Positions 1 through 9,000 of a stretch of 64,000 bases of DNA are shown here, in pieces. Numbering within the stretch: the stretch's first letter is position 1; each line of letters begins with the position of its first letter. The translations under genes were made by a program, and so were the position numbers. The DNA is taken from NCBI GenBank assembly GCA_030529365.1, contig JAUMXB010000001.1, forward strand, positions 1 to 64,000, written 5' to 3'. The notes beneath the pieces were generated by a model. It worked only from the letters and a program-made list of their open reading frames with translations, was not told where the DNA came from and ran no database searches. This stretch comes from Cardiobacteriaceae bacterium. Lineage in GTDB: Bacteria; Pseudomonadota; Gammaproteobacteria; Cardiobacteriales; Cardiobacteriaceae.

Positions 1-58
1 ATCATGAAGCTGCCCCTGTAATCCATCATCCCATGCGGATGGTTTTTACGCCAAAGGA

Positions 59-1105
59 TTATTGGCGGCACTTCTGTCTCTGAGTGAACTCCCGCACCCT
101 GGCCAAAGGCTCCTTGCTGGAATAGCTGATGTTGACTCTCTCGCCGACATCGGGGACGCGGCCCAGTGCATCTTTGCGATGTACCTGAAAATAGCGGCTG
201 CCGTCGGCAACCTGCTGGATGATGAAGTTTTCCGTCGCCAAAACAACACAACCGCGACAAGGCACGGTTGGTTTCTCGGTTTTGAGGATGGCTTTGGGAT
301 TTTCCGCCAAAAGTGCCGTGAGGACAGGCGTTAGTTCTGACTTTTCTGTGCTTTGCGTTGTTCCAATAGACGATCCATCAAGGCCGCTGCCTCCCGCAAA
401 TCTTGCCTGAGCGATGCGATCTCGGAAGGTGTCAACATTAGCGGCGGCGAGTGCATGGGCTGCTTCTGAGTGGGTGAGTTGCTCAATACCATAACCAAAT
501 TCCTGCAAAAAATACTCATTCATGGCATCACCATGTTTCTGATGGATATTATGCAATATTTCCGAGGTGGGGGCAATTTGCAGAGAGTAGTTTTTGGCGC
601 TCATCACCATCATGCCCAGAACATGGCCACCGCGGTTTTCGATATGGCCGCGCAGGGCTGCCAACGTTCCTCCTTGTGTCAAGGTATCATCGACAATGAT
701 GTAATTCTTGCCCTTCTGCACGTCACCATCAAATGTTGGCGGGAATGCCAGACGATGGTTGGCGTTTGAACCAGTACGCCGGACACGATTTACTTGCACG
801 ATGCTTTCGTCTGTTTGCAAACCAAGATCGGCCGCAAGCACCTTGGCAATGGCTACCGGAATTTTATTGCGTCCTGCTGCTTCTTCGGCATGAACAGGGA
901 CAATCAGGGTATGGAGGTCGGGCTTAAAATTACGCCGCACGGCTTCGACAGTTTCCGGCTTTATCAACGTCAAAACAAGCTGTAGTGCAGCGTCAGCGTC
1001 ACCAGCTTTAGCGGCGTCATAGCCTGGCAAATCACTCAACGAATCGATGAACCCGTTGGTAATCACTGGTGGAAAATTCCCCCATGGGGCACGTTCGGAT
1101 GGCAT
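59..1105 (-). CDS. Phosphoribosyltransferase-fold protein with KfrB-like C-terminus
   Basis: The 348-residue protein starts at an ATG at 1105. Residues 135-148 read YIIVDDTLTQGGTL, the PRPP-binding loop of type I phosphoribosyltransferases, so the N-terminal part is a PRTase-fold domain; the substrate cannot be read from sequence. The last ~45 residues (YFQVHRKDALGRV then GERVNISY) resemble the small KfrB-type domain found at the ends of plasmid and ICE proteins. It lies on the same strand as a FitAB pair and a VirB10 fragment, so I infer cargo of a conjugative element rather than ordinary nucleotide salvage. One AAGCGCTT palindrome lies just upstream of its start. The domain fold is clear; the role is unknown. 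Confidence 0.75.
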   Translation of the reverse strand: MPSERAPWGNFPPVITNGFIDSLSDLPGYDAAKAGDADAALQLVLTLIKPETVEAVRRNFKPDLHTLIVPVHAEEAAGRNKIPVAIAKVLAADLGLQTDESIVQVNRVRRTGSNANHRLAFPPTFDGDVQKGKNYIIVDDTLTQGGTLAALRGHIENRGGHVLGMMVMSAKNYSLQIAPTSEILHNIHQKHGDAMNEYFLQEFGYGIEQLTHSEAAHALAAANVDTFRDRIAQARFAGGSGLDGSSIGTTQSTEKSELTPVLTALLAENPKAILKTEKPTVPCRGCVVLATENFIIQQVADGSRYFQVHRKDALGRVPDVGERVNISYSSKEPLARVREFTQRQKCRQ

Positions 1106-1158
1106 GGCTGTCTTTGGTTTTTTATGATGATGTTTTTCAAATGCGTTACATATGGTTG

Positions 1159-1195
1159 TTTTTTATCATCATGAAGCGCTTGTTGTGATAAAAAA
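1159..1195. repeat. AAGCGCTT palindrome, single unit
   Basis: The core AAGCGCTT is at 1174-1181 with arms TTTTTATCA and TGATAAAAA, forming one complete palindromic unit. It sits between the PRTase gene start and the fitB stop. It is the only member of the family left of the prophage. Confidence 0.8.
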
Positions 1196-1222
1196 TGACC
1201 ATTTTCTTCCTGTTTTTGATGA

Positions 1223-1657
1223 TTATTCAAGCTGCTCGTCAGTTTCCCAGGGATTGATGATTGCAACACCGGCGACGATGAAAGGTTGTGTATCGCGCGT
1301 GGCAACTGTCATGTGATGACTTTTGGCGATCGCGGCAATGGCGGCATCCGCCCAACCCAATGGCGTTCCCTGTCGTCGTGCCAGGGCCTGAATCGCGGCA
1401 AATTGTTGTGATGCAGCGTCGTCAAAAGATAAAATCCGGCCGGAAAACAAAGGTAACAGCCTGTTTTCCAAATCTTCGCTCATGCCGCTTTTTCGCTTGC
1501 CATCCGGCAAAACAGCAAGGCCATAGCGGAGTTCTGCAACGGTAATTGCTGATAAATAGAGTGTTTCCAAAACCTGATTGGAGAGCCAGGTGCTGATGAT
1601 CGGAGCACCTTGGACACTCAGCGGTTCGGAAATAACGTTGGTATCCAGTAAAATCAT
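1223..1657 (-). CDS. fitB: PIN-domain toxin, FitB/VapC family
   Basis: The 144-residue PIN domain is the usual full length for a type II toxin RNase. The acidic metal-binding residues are visible: D5 in LLDTNVISE, E42 in VAELRYG, D104 in GWADAAIAAIA and D122 in ATRDTQPF. The ATG overlaps the last bases of the antitoxin gene (ATGA type), so the two are translationally coupled. The N-terminal DTNVISE and the RHH-type partner fit the FitB subgroup better than classic VapC. By family it is expected to cleave RNA when released from its antitoxin. It is part of the mobile fragment left of the prophage, where it could stabilise the element. Confidence 0.9.
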   Translation of the reverse strand: MILLDTNVISEPLSVQGAPIISTWLSNQVLETLYLSAITVAELRYGLAVLPDGKRKSGMSEDLENRLLPLFSGRILSFDDAASQQFAAIQALARRQGTPLGWADAAIAAIAKSHHMTVATRDTQPFIVAGVAIINPWETDEQLE

Positions 1658-1899
1658 GACAAATCAATAGGATCAACGGGTGTTTTGTCGCGTAAACCTT
1701 CAACATCCACGCCACCATGCTTTTCACGCATTTGCGTCAATACTTCCCCCAATCGCACTCGCTGCTGCGGACGGGTCGCTTCTTCCAGGATCAAGCGGAT
1801 TTCCGCTTCCATACTCCTTTCTGCTTTGTTTGCGCGCAGTTTCAATGCGCGATGCACTTCATCCGGCAGGTTTCTTACAATAATGGCGCCCATCTTCAT
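1654..1899 (-). CDS. fitA: Antitoxin, FitA-type ribbon-helix-helix protein
   Basis: An 81-residue antitoxin directly upstream of the PIN toxin with a 4-bp overlap. The N-terminus (GAIIVRNLPDEVHRALK) is a ribbon-helix-helix DNA-binding domain of the FitA/StbC type; the C-terminal ~30 residues are a charged toxin-binding tail. An internal ATG two codons downstream (1893) is an equally possible start. A 38-bp inverted repeat lies 24 bp upstream of the start codon and is the probable autoregulatory operator. The antitoxin should both neutralise FitB and repress its own promoter. Confidence 0.88.
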   Translation of the reverse strand: MKMGAIIVRNLPDEVHRALKLRANKAERSMEAEIRLILEEATRPQQRVRLGEVLTQMREKHGGVDVEGLRDKTPVDPIDLS

Positions 1900-1922
1900 T
1901 GCTCCTCAAGCGTGTCATTTGT

Positions 1923-1960
1923 CCAGATGATAGCATAAAAACCATTTTGCTATCATCTGG
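1923..1960. promoter_or_regulatory. Probable FitA operator, 13-bp-arm inverted repeat
   Basis: CCAGATGATAGCA (1923-1935) and TGCTATCATCTGG (1948-1960) are perfect reverse complements separated by 12 bp. The repeat lies immediately upstream of fitA. The inner half-sites TGATAGCA and TGCTATCA match my recollection of the gonococcal fitAB operator, which should be verified. On the minus strand a -10-like stretch falls inside it, fitting autorepression. Confidence 0.75.
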
Positions 1961-1969
1961 TGATATTGC

Positions 1970-2620
1970 TTACATCGCTTGATAAGGCTGCAATATCAAA
2001 TCCTTGTTGACCATGACGTTGAAACGGTAGCCCGGACGGATTTCCAGCGTCGGCTGAATGTTGAGGTTGCGCTTGATCATTTCTGTGCCGACCTGGCCGA
2101 ACTGGCGACCCAGCTCGCTTTTGGTGACATTGAGCGGGCTGTTTTCGTCCTTGTCGCTGCTGCCGATGGCGATTTGCGAGCCGGCACCGATCACCGAGAG
2201 CAGGAAAGCACCCTTGAAGATCTTCCAGGTATGGTTGTTGACCTGATCGTGCATGCCCGCGTAGCCGGCGAGATCGACCGCGCCCATGTTGCCGAGATTG
2301 AAGACGCTGGCATCCGGGAATTGCAGGCGGTGCCAGGCGATCATCACCCGCTCCTGCCCCATGGCGATATGGCTGTCGTAACGGCCAATCAGCTTGCTGC
2401 CCTGCGGAATCAGCACATGCCGCCCCGTTTTGCTGTCATAGACGTTGTGCGAGACCTGGGCAATGATGTCACCGGGCAAATCGGAGTTGATGCCGCTGAT
2501 CATCACGGCAGGAATGATCGTGCCTACCCGGATTTCATAAGGGGTAAGCTGGGCTTCGCGCACGGAGAGCCGGTAGCCGTAAGGATTGTCGGTTTCGGCA
2601 AAGGCGGCCTTGCTGGTGAT
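1970..2620 (-). pseudogene. VirB10/TrbI C-terminal fragment, 5'-truncated
   Basis: The translated minus strand from about SKAAFAETDNPYGYR to the stop at 1970 is the C-terminal periplasmic/pore domain of a type IV secretion VirB10/TrbI protein: TPYEIRVGTIIPAVMISG, SDLPGDIIAQVSHNVYD, LIPQGSKLIGRYD and AGYAGMHDQVNNH are all typical. The open frame runs on to 2755, but upstream of about 2620 it is simply the antisense of a phage gene and no longer resembles VirB10. The TM anchor and proline-rich N-terminal half are therefore missing. This is a broken conjugation gene fused head-on to prophage DNA. The exact junction is uncertain by a few tens of bases. Confidence 0.85.
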
Positions 2621-2656
2621 TTGACGTCTGCTCTCGGCGTTTATGGTCAGGCGAAG

Positions 2657-3400
2657 ATGTCCAGACTTCAGGCGCAGGCCGATTACCAGTATCAAAGCTA
2701 TCTGGGCGAGCGCAATTATCTCTCGGACTTGTTTGCCGCCAAGCGGGCCTATCAAGCCGGCAGGTTCGAAGCGGATATGCTTACCCTACAGGGCAAGGCT
2801 GAGCAAGCGCGGCTTGCGCACATGGAAGCGATGAGCGCACAAAATGCCCAGCGCGAGCGCATGAATTTGCAGCATCAGGCGGACATGGCGCGCATCAATG
2901 CCAGATTCTCTGACTTGGGGCGGGTAATGGCGCGCCATGCCGGTGATCATGAAGCCGCCCGTTACAGCCTGCAAGCAGGCAATGCGATGGCAAGCCAGCG
3001 CGCGGCTCTTGCAGCGAACGGTGTCGTCATGCACGAAGGCAGCGCGCAGGAATTGCAGGATACCGCAGAGATGATGACCGCCATCGATATTCAGAGCATC
3101 CGCAACAACGCCATCAACGAGGCTTTCGGTTATACGCACAAAGCGTCCGACCTGCTCTCGCAGGCAGGGATGGCGGAGGCGAACATGCACACCATTCATG
3201 GGCAGTATTTCGGTTCGGCGGGCGTGCGCACGCAATATGTCAAGCCGCGGGATTTGAGCCGTTACGTTACGAGGCAGCCAATATTTGATCAGTCCGGGAT
3301 GAGTCGGCCTGGCATGACGCTTGCCACTTCGCTGATTGGTGCCGCCAGCAATTTCCACCAGAGATGGGATTCCATCTACAACAAGAAACCCATGAGATAA
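2657..3400 (+). CDS. Phage internal virion protein, probably lacking its N-terminus
   Basis: From the ATG at 2657 the frame gives 247 residues, beginning with an Ala/Gln-rich helical stretch (MSRLQAQADYQYQSYLGERN) typical of small internal virion proteins of T7-like podoviruses (gp14-type). A few in-frame codons upstream (GVYGQAK) still look like phage protein, so the natural start was probably further left and was removed by the junction with the virB10 fragment. The open frame extends left to 1979, but that part is antisense to virB10 and not coding. It is followed after 3 bp by the lytic transglycosylase gene. The family call rests on composition, length and neighbours, not on a catalytic motif. 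Confidence 0.65.
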   Translation: MSRLQAQADYQYQSYLGERNYLSDLFAAKRAYQAGRFEADMLTLQGKAEQARLAHMEAMSAQNAQRERMNLQHQADMARINARFSDLGRVMARHAGDHEAARYSLQAGNAMASQRAALAANGVVMHEGSAQELQDTAEMMTAIDIQSIRNNAINEAFGYTHKASDLLSQAGMAEANMHTIHGQYFGSAGVRTQYVKPRDLSRYVTRQPIFDQSGMSRPGMTLATSLIGAASNFHQRWDSIYNKKPMR

Positions 3401-3403
3401 GCC

Positions 3404-5716
3404 ATGCCCAAAGTCCCAAATCTGAATGAGCTTCAAATCGGCGTCAAAGGCCTGCCCAATACCCAGTTCACCGCCGGGCAGGCAAGGCACATGGAAGCGC
3501 ATCAACCGACGGATTTATTGAGCCGCGCCCGCATGCAATCGATGCCGCGCGACCCCGGTATCAACCAACAACCTCTGCAACGCCTGCAATTGTCCGACGC
3601 CGCCGCGCGCCAGCAAATCGCCATGGGGCAGGCTATTGGCCAGTGGGCGGACGTGTTCCGCGAAATTGGTATCCGCGAAGCCGACGAAATGGATCGTGCC
3701 CGTTTCAACGATGCCAAGAACCGATACGATGCTGCGATACTGGACGCCAAAAACAACCGGGAATACGGCTGGGCGGGCACCAGGGGCATTGCCGCGCTGC
3801 CGGATACGGACAGGAAAAGCACGCTGGAAAGCCGCGTGTTTGACCGCTTGACGCCTGCGCGCGAGAAAATCATGGAGAGCCTTGGCAATGAGCGCCAGCG
3901 CCAGGCCTTTGCTGACTACGCCACAGAAATGGACATGCGCCAGAAGCAGGCGATATCCGAACATGTGCTGCGCGAGAGCAAGACCTACCGGCAGGGCGTC
4001 TATGAAAGCGGCATTGAACTCGCAGGGAAACAGATTGCCACTGGTGATTTGAACGACATCGGCGAAGGCATTGCCCGCATCAATGAGCAGATTGCCGGAC
4101 TGGCGCAATTGCACGGCTATTCGCCCGAGCAGATACAGGCGCTGACCCGGCAATATGCCAGCCCCTATGTGCAGGCCGCCATCGGCAGCCGATTGGATGC
4201 AGGCGACTTGGCGGGCGCACAGCGGCTGATGGTGGAGTTTGAGGATTATCTCGACGCCAGGGGCAGCGTACAGGTCATGGCTGCCTACAAGAGCGCATAC
4301 GAAACGCAGGAAGTGATTGCCCTGGCGGATGCCGATTTTGCCGGTGGCGAAGTGGACTTCACTGCCGCACAGCCGGGCGATGCCTATGCCGTTTACAATC
4401 AGGGTTTTGTGGCGGAAACGTATATCGCCAAACTGGTGGATACCGAAAGCAGCGGCAACAATTACGCCAGACCGCGCGATAAAAAAGGCAACCTGCTGTC
4501 CAGCGCTTACGGGCGCGCGCAGTTTACCAGCGGCACATGGCGGCAGTTTGGTGAGAGTGAGCGCGGGCGGGCATTGCGCGGGAATATGAGCGATGCGCAA
4601 TGGCTGGAAATGCGCAGTAACGCGGCGGCGGCGGAACAGGCAACGCTGTGGTATGCCGAAGAAAACAAGCGGGTGATGGAGCGCCACGGCATCCCGTTCA
4701 ACAACCTGACGGCCTACCTCTTCCATTTCGGCGGCCCCGAAGGCGGACGCAAGCTGTATCAGGCAGATCCAGACACCCCGCTGGAAAAGGTGATGACCAA
4801 AGGGGAGATTGCCGCCAACGCCAGCTTGATGCGCTACAAAACCACGGGCGGCCTGATTCAATACTTTGCGCAGAAGATGGGCGTCAAGCCCGATGGCGAA
4901 TTGCCGACCGGACGCCCGCAGGCGGCGAAGCGCATGAGCACCGCCGAGGCCAAGCAGCGCGCGCAACAATTGTGGCCGGACAATCCGCAGAAGCAGCAGC
5001 TTTACGTCTCGCGTTACGGCACGCATCGCGAGGTGGAAACCGAGCAGGCAACGCAGGCGCACGCGGCGGTGATGAGCGATGCGGTGATGCGCATCTGGTC
5101 AGGCGAGGGTGTTGCCGATTTGCCGCCGAGCCTTACCGCGCAGATGGGCGGTGACGACATCATCAAGCTCATCAAGATGGAAAACGAGAGCAAGAGTGCG
5201 AAGCAAACCCGACTCAAGCGCGAATCGTGGGGCGATTACATGGAATACAGCGACCCGCAGAAGCTGCAAACGCTCAGCCGCGAACAGGTGATTGCCATGG
5301 CGCCAATATTCGGCACGGAGCGCACGCAGGCGCTGGTGACGAAATGGGAATCCCTGCACAAGGCGGACAAGGGCGTGAAGCCCTACAAGATGGAAGCAGG
5401 CTTGAAGAAGGCGGTGATACGCAGTGCCTTTGGCGACTTGCTTGACCCCTACAACACCAAGAAAGACGACCGCGAGTTTCTGGAGAACGTCGAATACCGC
5501 CTGCAAGAGCGCATCAACGCCTATACGCCTGCCTTGATGGCGGGTGAAACGACGGAAGCCGAACTGGTGCAAATCCTCATCAATGACTTGAAGGGCGAGT
5601 TCATCAAGCCGGAAGAGGAAGTGGATTTCTGGTCATGGGGCGGGTTCTGGCGATTGGGTATTGATCGCGATGCCAAGTTGAATGACCTGAAAAATATATC
5701 CATCTTGCCGCAATGA
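3404..5716 (+). CDS. Phage internal virion protein with lytic transglycosylase domain
   Basis: A 770-residue protein. Residues ~340-470 form an SLT-type lytic transglycosylase domain: catalytic Glu348 in DTESSGNNYARP, then SAYGRAQFTSGTWRQF and a late AYLFHFGGPEGG segment. The region before it is long, helical and Gln/Ala/Arg-rich; the region after it is charged. In podoviruses such proteins are packaged in the head or core and ejected with the DNA to open the peptidoglycan and form a trans-envelope channel (gp15/gp16 role). It begins 3 bp after the preceding virion gene and is followed by the giant polyvalent gene, which agrees with that role. Confidence 0.85.
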   Translation: MPKVPNLNELQIGVKGLPNTQFTAGQARHMEAHQPTDLLSRARMQSMPRDPGINQQPLQRLQLSDAAARQQIAMGQAIGQWADVFREIGIREADEMDRARFNDAKNRYDAAILDAKNNREYGWAGTRGIAALPDTDRKSTLESRVFDRLTPAREKIMESLGNERQRQAFADYATEMDMRQKQAISEHVLRESKTYRQGVYESGIELAGKQIATGDLNDIGEGIARINEQIAGLAQLHGYSPEQIQALTRQYASPYVQAAIGSRLDAGDLAGAQRLMVEFEDYLDARGSVQVMAAYKSAYETQEVIALADADFAGGEVDFTAAQPGDAYAVYNQGFVAETYIAKLVDTESSGNNYARPRDKKGNLLSSAYGRAQFTSGTWRQFGESERGRALRGNMSDAQWLEMRSNAAAAEQATLWYAEENKRVMERHGIPFNNLTAYLFHFGGPEGGRKLYQADPDTPLEKVMTKGEIAANASLMRYKTTGGLIQYFAQKMGVKPDGELPTGRPQAAKRMSTAEAKQRAQQLWPDNPQKQQLYVSRYGTHREVETEQATQAHAAVMSDAVMRIWSGEGVADLPPSLTAQMGGDDIIKLIKMENESKSAKQTRLKRESWGDYMEYSDPQKLQTLSREQVIAMAPIFGTERTQALVTKWESLHKADKGVKPYKMEAGLKKAVIRSAFGDLLDPYNTKKDDREFLENVEYRLQERINAYTPALMAGETTEAELVQILINDLKGEFIKPEEEVDFWSWGGFWRLGIDRDAKLNDLKNISILPQ

Positions 5717-5722
5717 CCAGCC

Positions 5723-5745
5723 ATAAAAAAGCCGCCCGAAGGCGG
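5723..5745 (-). terminator. Rho-independent terminator on minus strand
   Basis: The stem GCCGCC/GGCGGC with a CGAA loop lies just inside a run of A on the plus strand, which is a T-run on the minus strand. It points against the virion genes. No annotated minus-strand gene feeds into it, which is why a small RNA or small gene is suspected upstream. Confidence 0.7.
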
Positions 5746-5985
5746 CCTGACATGACGCACCGGACTTGCATTCGCCCTTTGGCGCGCCAGCTGCCCCTTG
5801 CGGGGCAGTCTCAAAGCCCGATGCCGAAGGCAGAGCGGGAACGCAAATATGATACGACAGGGGAAAAGTGTATGCCAGTGTTATTTCAGATGCTCGGCCA
5901 GATAGCCCATGCCCATGCCATGAAGTACGCATTGCCAGATGGCGCGCATCTGTTCATCGCCCAGACGTCTGGCTGTTAACGGAAA
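5746..5985 (-). other. Candidate minus-strand RNA or small gene between virion genes
   Basis: The ~295-bp gap between two virion genes holds no convincing plus-strand gene. On the minus strand it ends in a good terminator (5723-5745) and contains a second hairpin with GCCCC/GGGGC arms near 5797-5812. One minus-strand frame ending with a stop near 5880 reads sensibly (TARRLGDEQMRAIW, then HGMGMGYLAEHLK) but lacks a well-placed start. It could be a small RNA, a moron gene remnant or a peptide gene. This is weakly supported. Confidence 0.3.
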
Positions 5986-6011
5986 AATTTTAATCCAAAC
6001 CAAGGAACCCC

Positions 6012-9000
6012 ATGAACGACCTGCAACAAGGCTTTACCCAGCGCATGCGCCTTCTGGATGCCTGGAAGGAGAACCCGGACAAGGCGGCGGAATTGCGCCG
6101 CATCGCACGGGAAACCGGCGTGCCGCAAGGGCTGGTGGACGATGACGTGATTGCCGGCCACCGTCTGCACGGCGTGGAGCAGCAGCTGTCCGGCCTGAAG
6201 GCGCTGCCTGCCGCCATCCGCAACAGCCAGACTTTCGCGACGCTGGCGCAGGACGATATGCCGACGCTGGCATCCATTGAGCAATTGTCGCAGGCGCGCA
6301 AGCGATTGGAAGAGGCGAAGCAGCGCGAAGCAGAATTGAACCGCCCTGGCTTTATGAGCGGCACGCTGTCTGAAATCGGCCTCAACCTGAAGAAGATTCC
6401 GGCGGCGATGGCGCAGAACCGCAACGACCAGCAAATCGAGAATCTGCGCTACACCATGCAGACGCTGGACGCGCAGGGCAGTCTGACCCCGGAAATGAAG
6501 ACGTTCTACGAGCGGGAAATGGCGCGCTACGGCGGGCAGTTCGAGGAAGCGAAGGCGGAAGTGGCGCGAATCAACGCGGAAATCCACGCCCTGCGCCCCA
6601 AGGACATGCACTGGGCGCAGGAAATCATCCGCGGCGCAGTCACCAGCGCGCCCAATACCCTTGCCGCATTGGGCATCACCCTTGCCACCCGCAATCCGGC
6701 CGCCGGTGCGATGGCGCTGGGCGCGACGGTTTCCGAGACTTCCACGGCAGATGCCCGCCTGGAAGGCCTGGGCTTTGATGATGCACAACGCAAGGGCATG
6801 ATTGATGGCGCGGCGGAAACGCTGTTCGAGGTGATGCCGCTGGGGCGGATGATGGCGCTCTATCGCCGCGGGGGCGGGGATGTCGCGCAAAGCGCTCTCA
6901 AACAATTGGGCAAGGCCACGGTATCCGACATGCTCGGCGAGAACGCCACCCAGTTTGTGCAGGACATGAACAACGTCATGCACGGGCTGGACCAGGAATT
7001 GCAGGACGCCATTGACAGGCACGGCTTCTTCTCGCCGGAAGTGCTGAAGATTCAGGGCGAGCGCCAATTGATCGCGACTGGCACGTCTGCCCTGATGAGC
7101 GGCGCGATGGGTTCACCCGCGGTGGTTATGGACGTGATGAACAATCGTGAACGCATGGCGGGCGATATTGCGAAGAACATGCAGCAGGAGCAGGAACAGG
7201 ATTTACAGAATCTTGCCGACATCAGCAAGGCGGTGCAGGACAGCAAATTGCGCGAGCGCGCCCCGGAAATCTTTGCTGACCTCGCCCACGATATTGCCGC
7301 CAATGCCGACCATCCCCATTTGTATCTCGATGCCAACGCCCTGCATCAATCCGGGCTGATGGACGTTATCGCCGACGCGGTGCCGGAACTCGCCACGCCG
7401 ATGCAGGAAGCGGCAGAGGCAGGCGGCGCGGTGCAGATACCGCTGGCCGACTATCTCGCGAAAATTGCACCCGATGCCGGGCTGGTGGCCTCGCTTGCCG
7501 AACACGTGCGCTTTGAGCCGGAAGGGCTGTCGCTTGCGGAAATCACCCACCATGCCGCGGCCGAACTCGAAGCCGACATTGAGGCGCGCGCGCAGGAAAT
7601 GGCCGCGGCGGAAGCACTCGATGCGGAAGTGCAGACGGTGAAGCAAAACATTCTCGACCAGCTGAACGCGGTGGGCAGATTCACGCCGGAGGTTAACGAG
7701 AAGCAGGCCACCCTTGCCGCTGCCGCTTATGAGACCTGGGCGGCACGATTGCACACCACGCCGCAGGAACTCTTTGCGCGCCATCCCTTACGCATTATCG
7801 GGGAATCTGCGGAGGGCGGACTGAACCAGGCGCTTGCCGAACATCCGCCGCGCGGCTGGCAGCATTCCGACAACCCACAAGATGCGATCAGAATCTGGAC
7901 GGAAGATGGAAGAGAAGCGGCGAAAAACGAAGCGGTATTCTGGACTCTAGATAATGCCGCAGATACCGGAATACCCGGCACGGCAGGATATTCGCATTCT
8001 GTGAGCAGATCGGCGGCGCATCACATGTATACCGAGCATGGAAACCATGAAACCGAAGCGGCGCGCGGACAAATTGCGGTCACTGCTGAAGATTTGGCGC
8101 GCATTCCCGAAATTGTGACGTCGCCAGACGACATCGTGACAGGTTTCCAGTCGGAACAAGGGGCGGAGAGAGTAGCGTACCTGAAACGGTTTGATGATGC
8201 GCTGGTAGTTTACGTTGCCGAAGCCAGTCGCAAGAAGAAAGACTTTCGCGCTATTTCGATGCGGAAGTATCCCCCAACGGCAAAATCTGAAAACATCGCG
8301 AAGAATATCTCCAGCCAAAGCCTCAACGTCCGAAACGGGGAGGGGGCATATGCAGATGATAACGCGCTCTTCCAGAATTCTCAAGAAGAGCGGGAATTCG
8401 CCGCCACTGCCGAACAATACGGCGGCGAGGCGACCTACGAAGCGGCGAAATCAGCGGGCGACACCGAGCTGACCTACCGCCAGTGGGTGCAGGTGAGAAC
8501 ACCTGCCTTCAAGGCATGGTTCGGGGATTGGGAGCATGACCCCGACAATGCCTCGAAGGTGATAAACGAGAAGACAGGCGAGCCGCTGGTGGTGTATCAC
8601 GGCACCATTGAAGACTTTGATGCCTTTGACCCGGAGATGCAGGGAAGTCGGGCGACTTCTGAACCGGCATTTTTCTTTGCCCTCAAGCCGGAGATTGCAA
8701 ATGAATACGCTATTGGTGACGGCGGGAATGTCTTCCCCGTTTTCCTTTCCCTGAAAAATCCGCTGCAAATTTCGCAGGAAGATTACGGAAATAGTGGTGC
8801 ATACAACAAGATACTGCATTATAACTTTGTGATTGATGCCATTGAGGGAGACAACGACGGGTTGATTTTTTATGACATCTGGGATAATGGCGGCGTAGAT
8901 AACCAATATGCAGTTTTCAACCCCAACCAAATCAAATCCGCCACTGCCAACACGGGCGCCTTCTCGCCGGACAACGACAGCATTCTTTACCAATCTTACC

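Noticed and set aside
1..58. A possible gene start on the minus strand at ~33 running off the left edge
   Set aside because: Only about ten codons are visible and there is no clear ribosome site.
1979..3400. A 473-codon open frame spanning the junction
   Set aside because: Only the part right of ~2620 resembles phage protein; the left part is exactly antisense to a well-recognised VirB10 domain.
5713..5979. An 88-codon plus-strand frame between two virion genes
   Set aside because: It starts inside the previous stop region, covers a minus-strand terminator and has no ribosome site or recognisable pattern.
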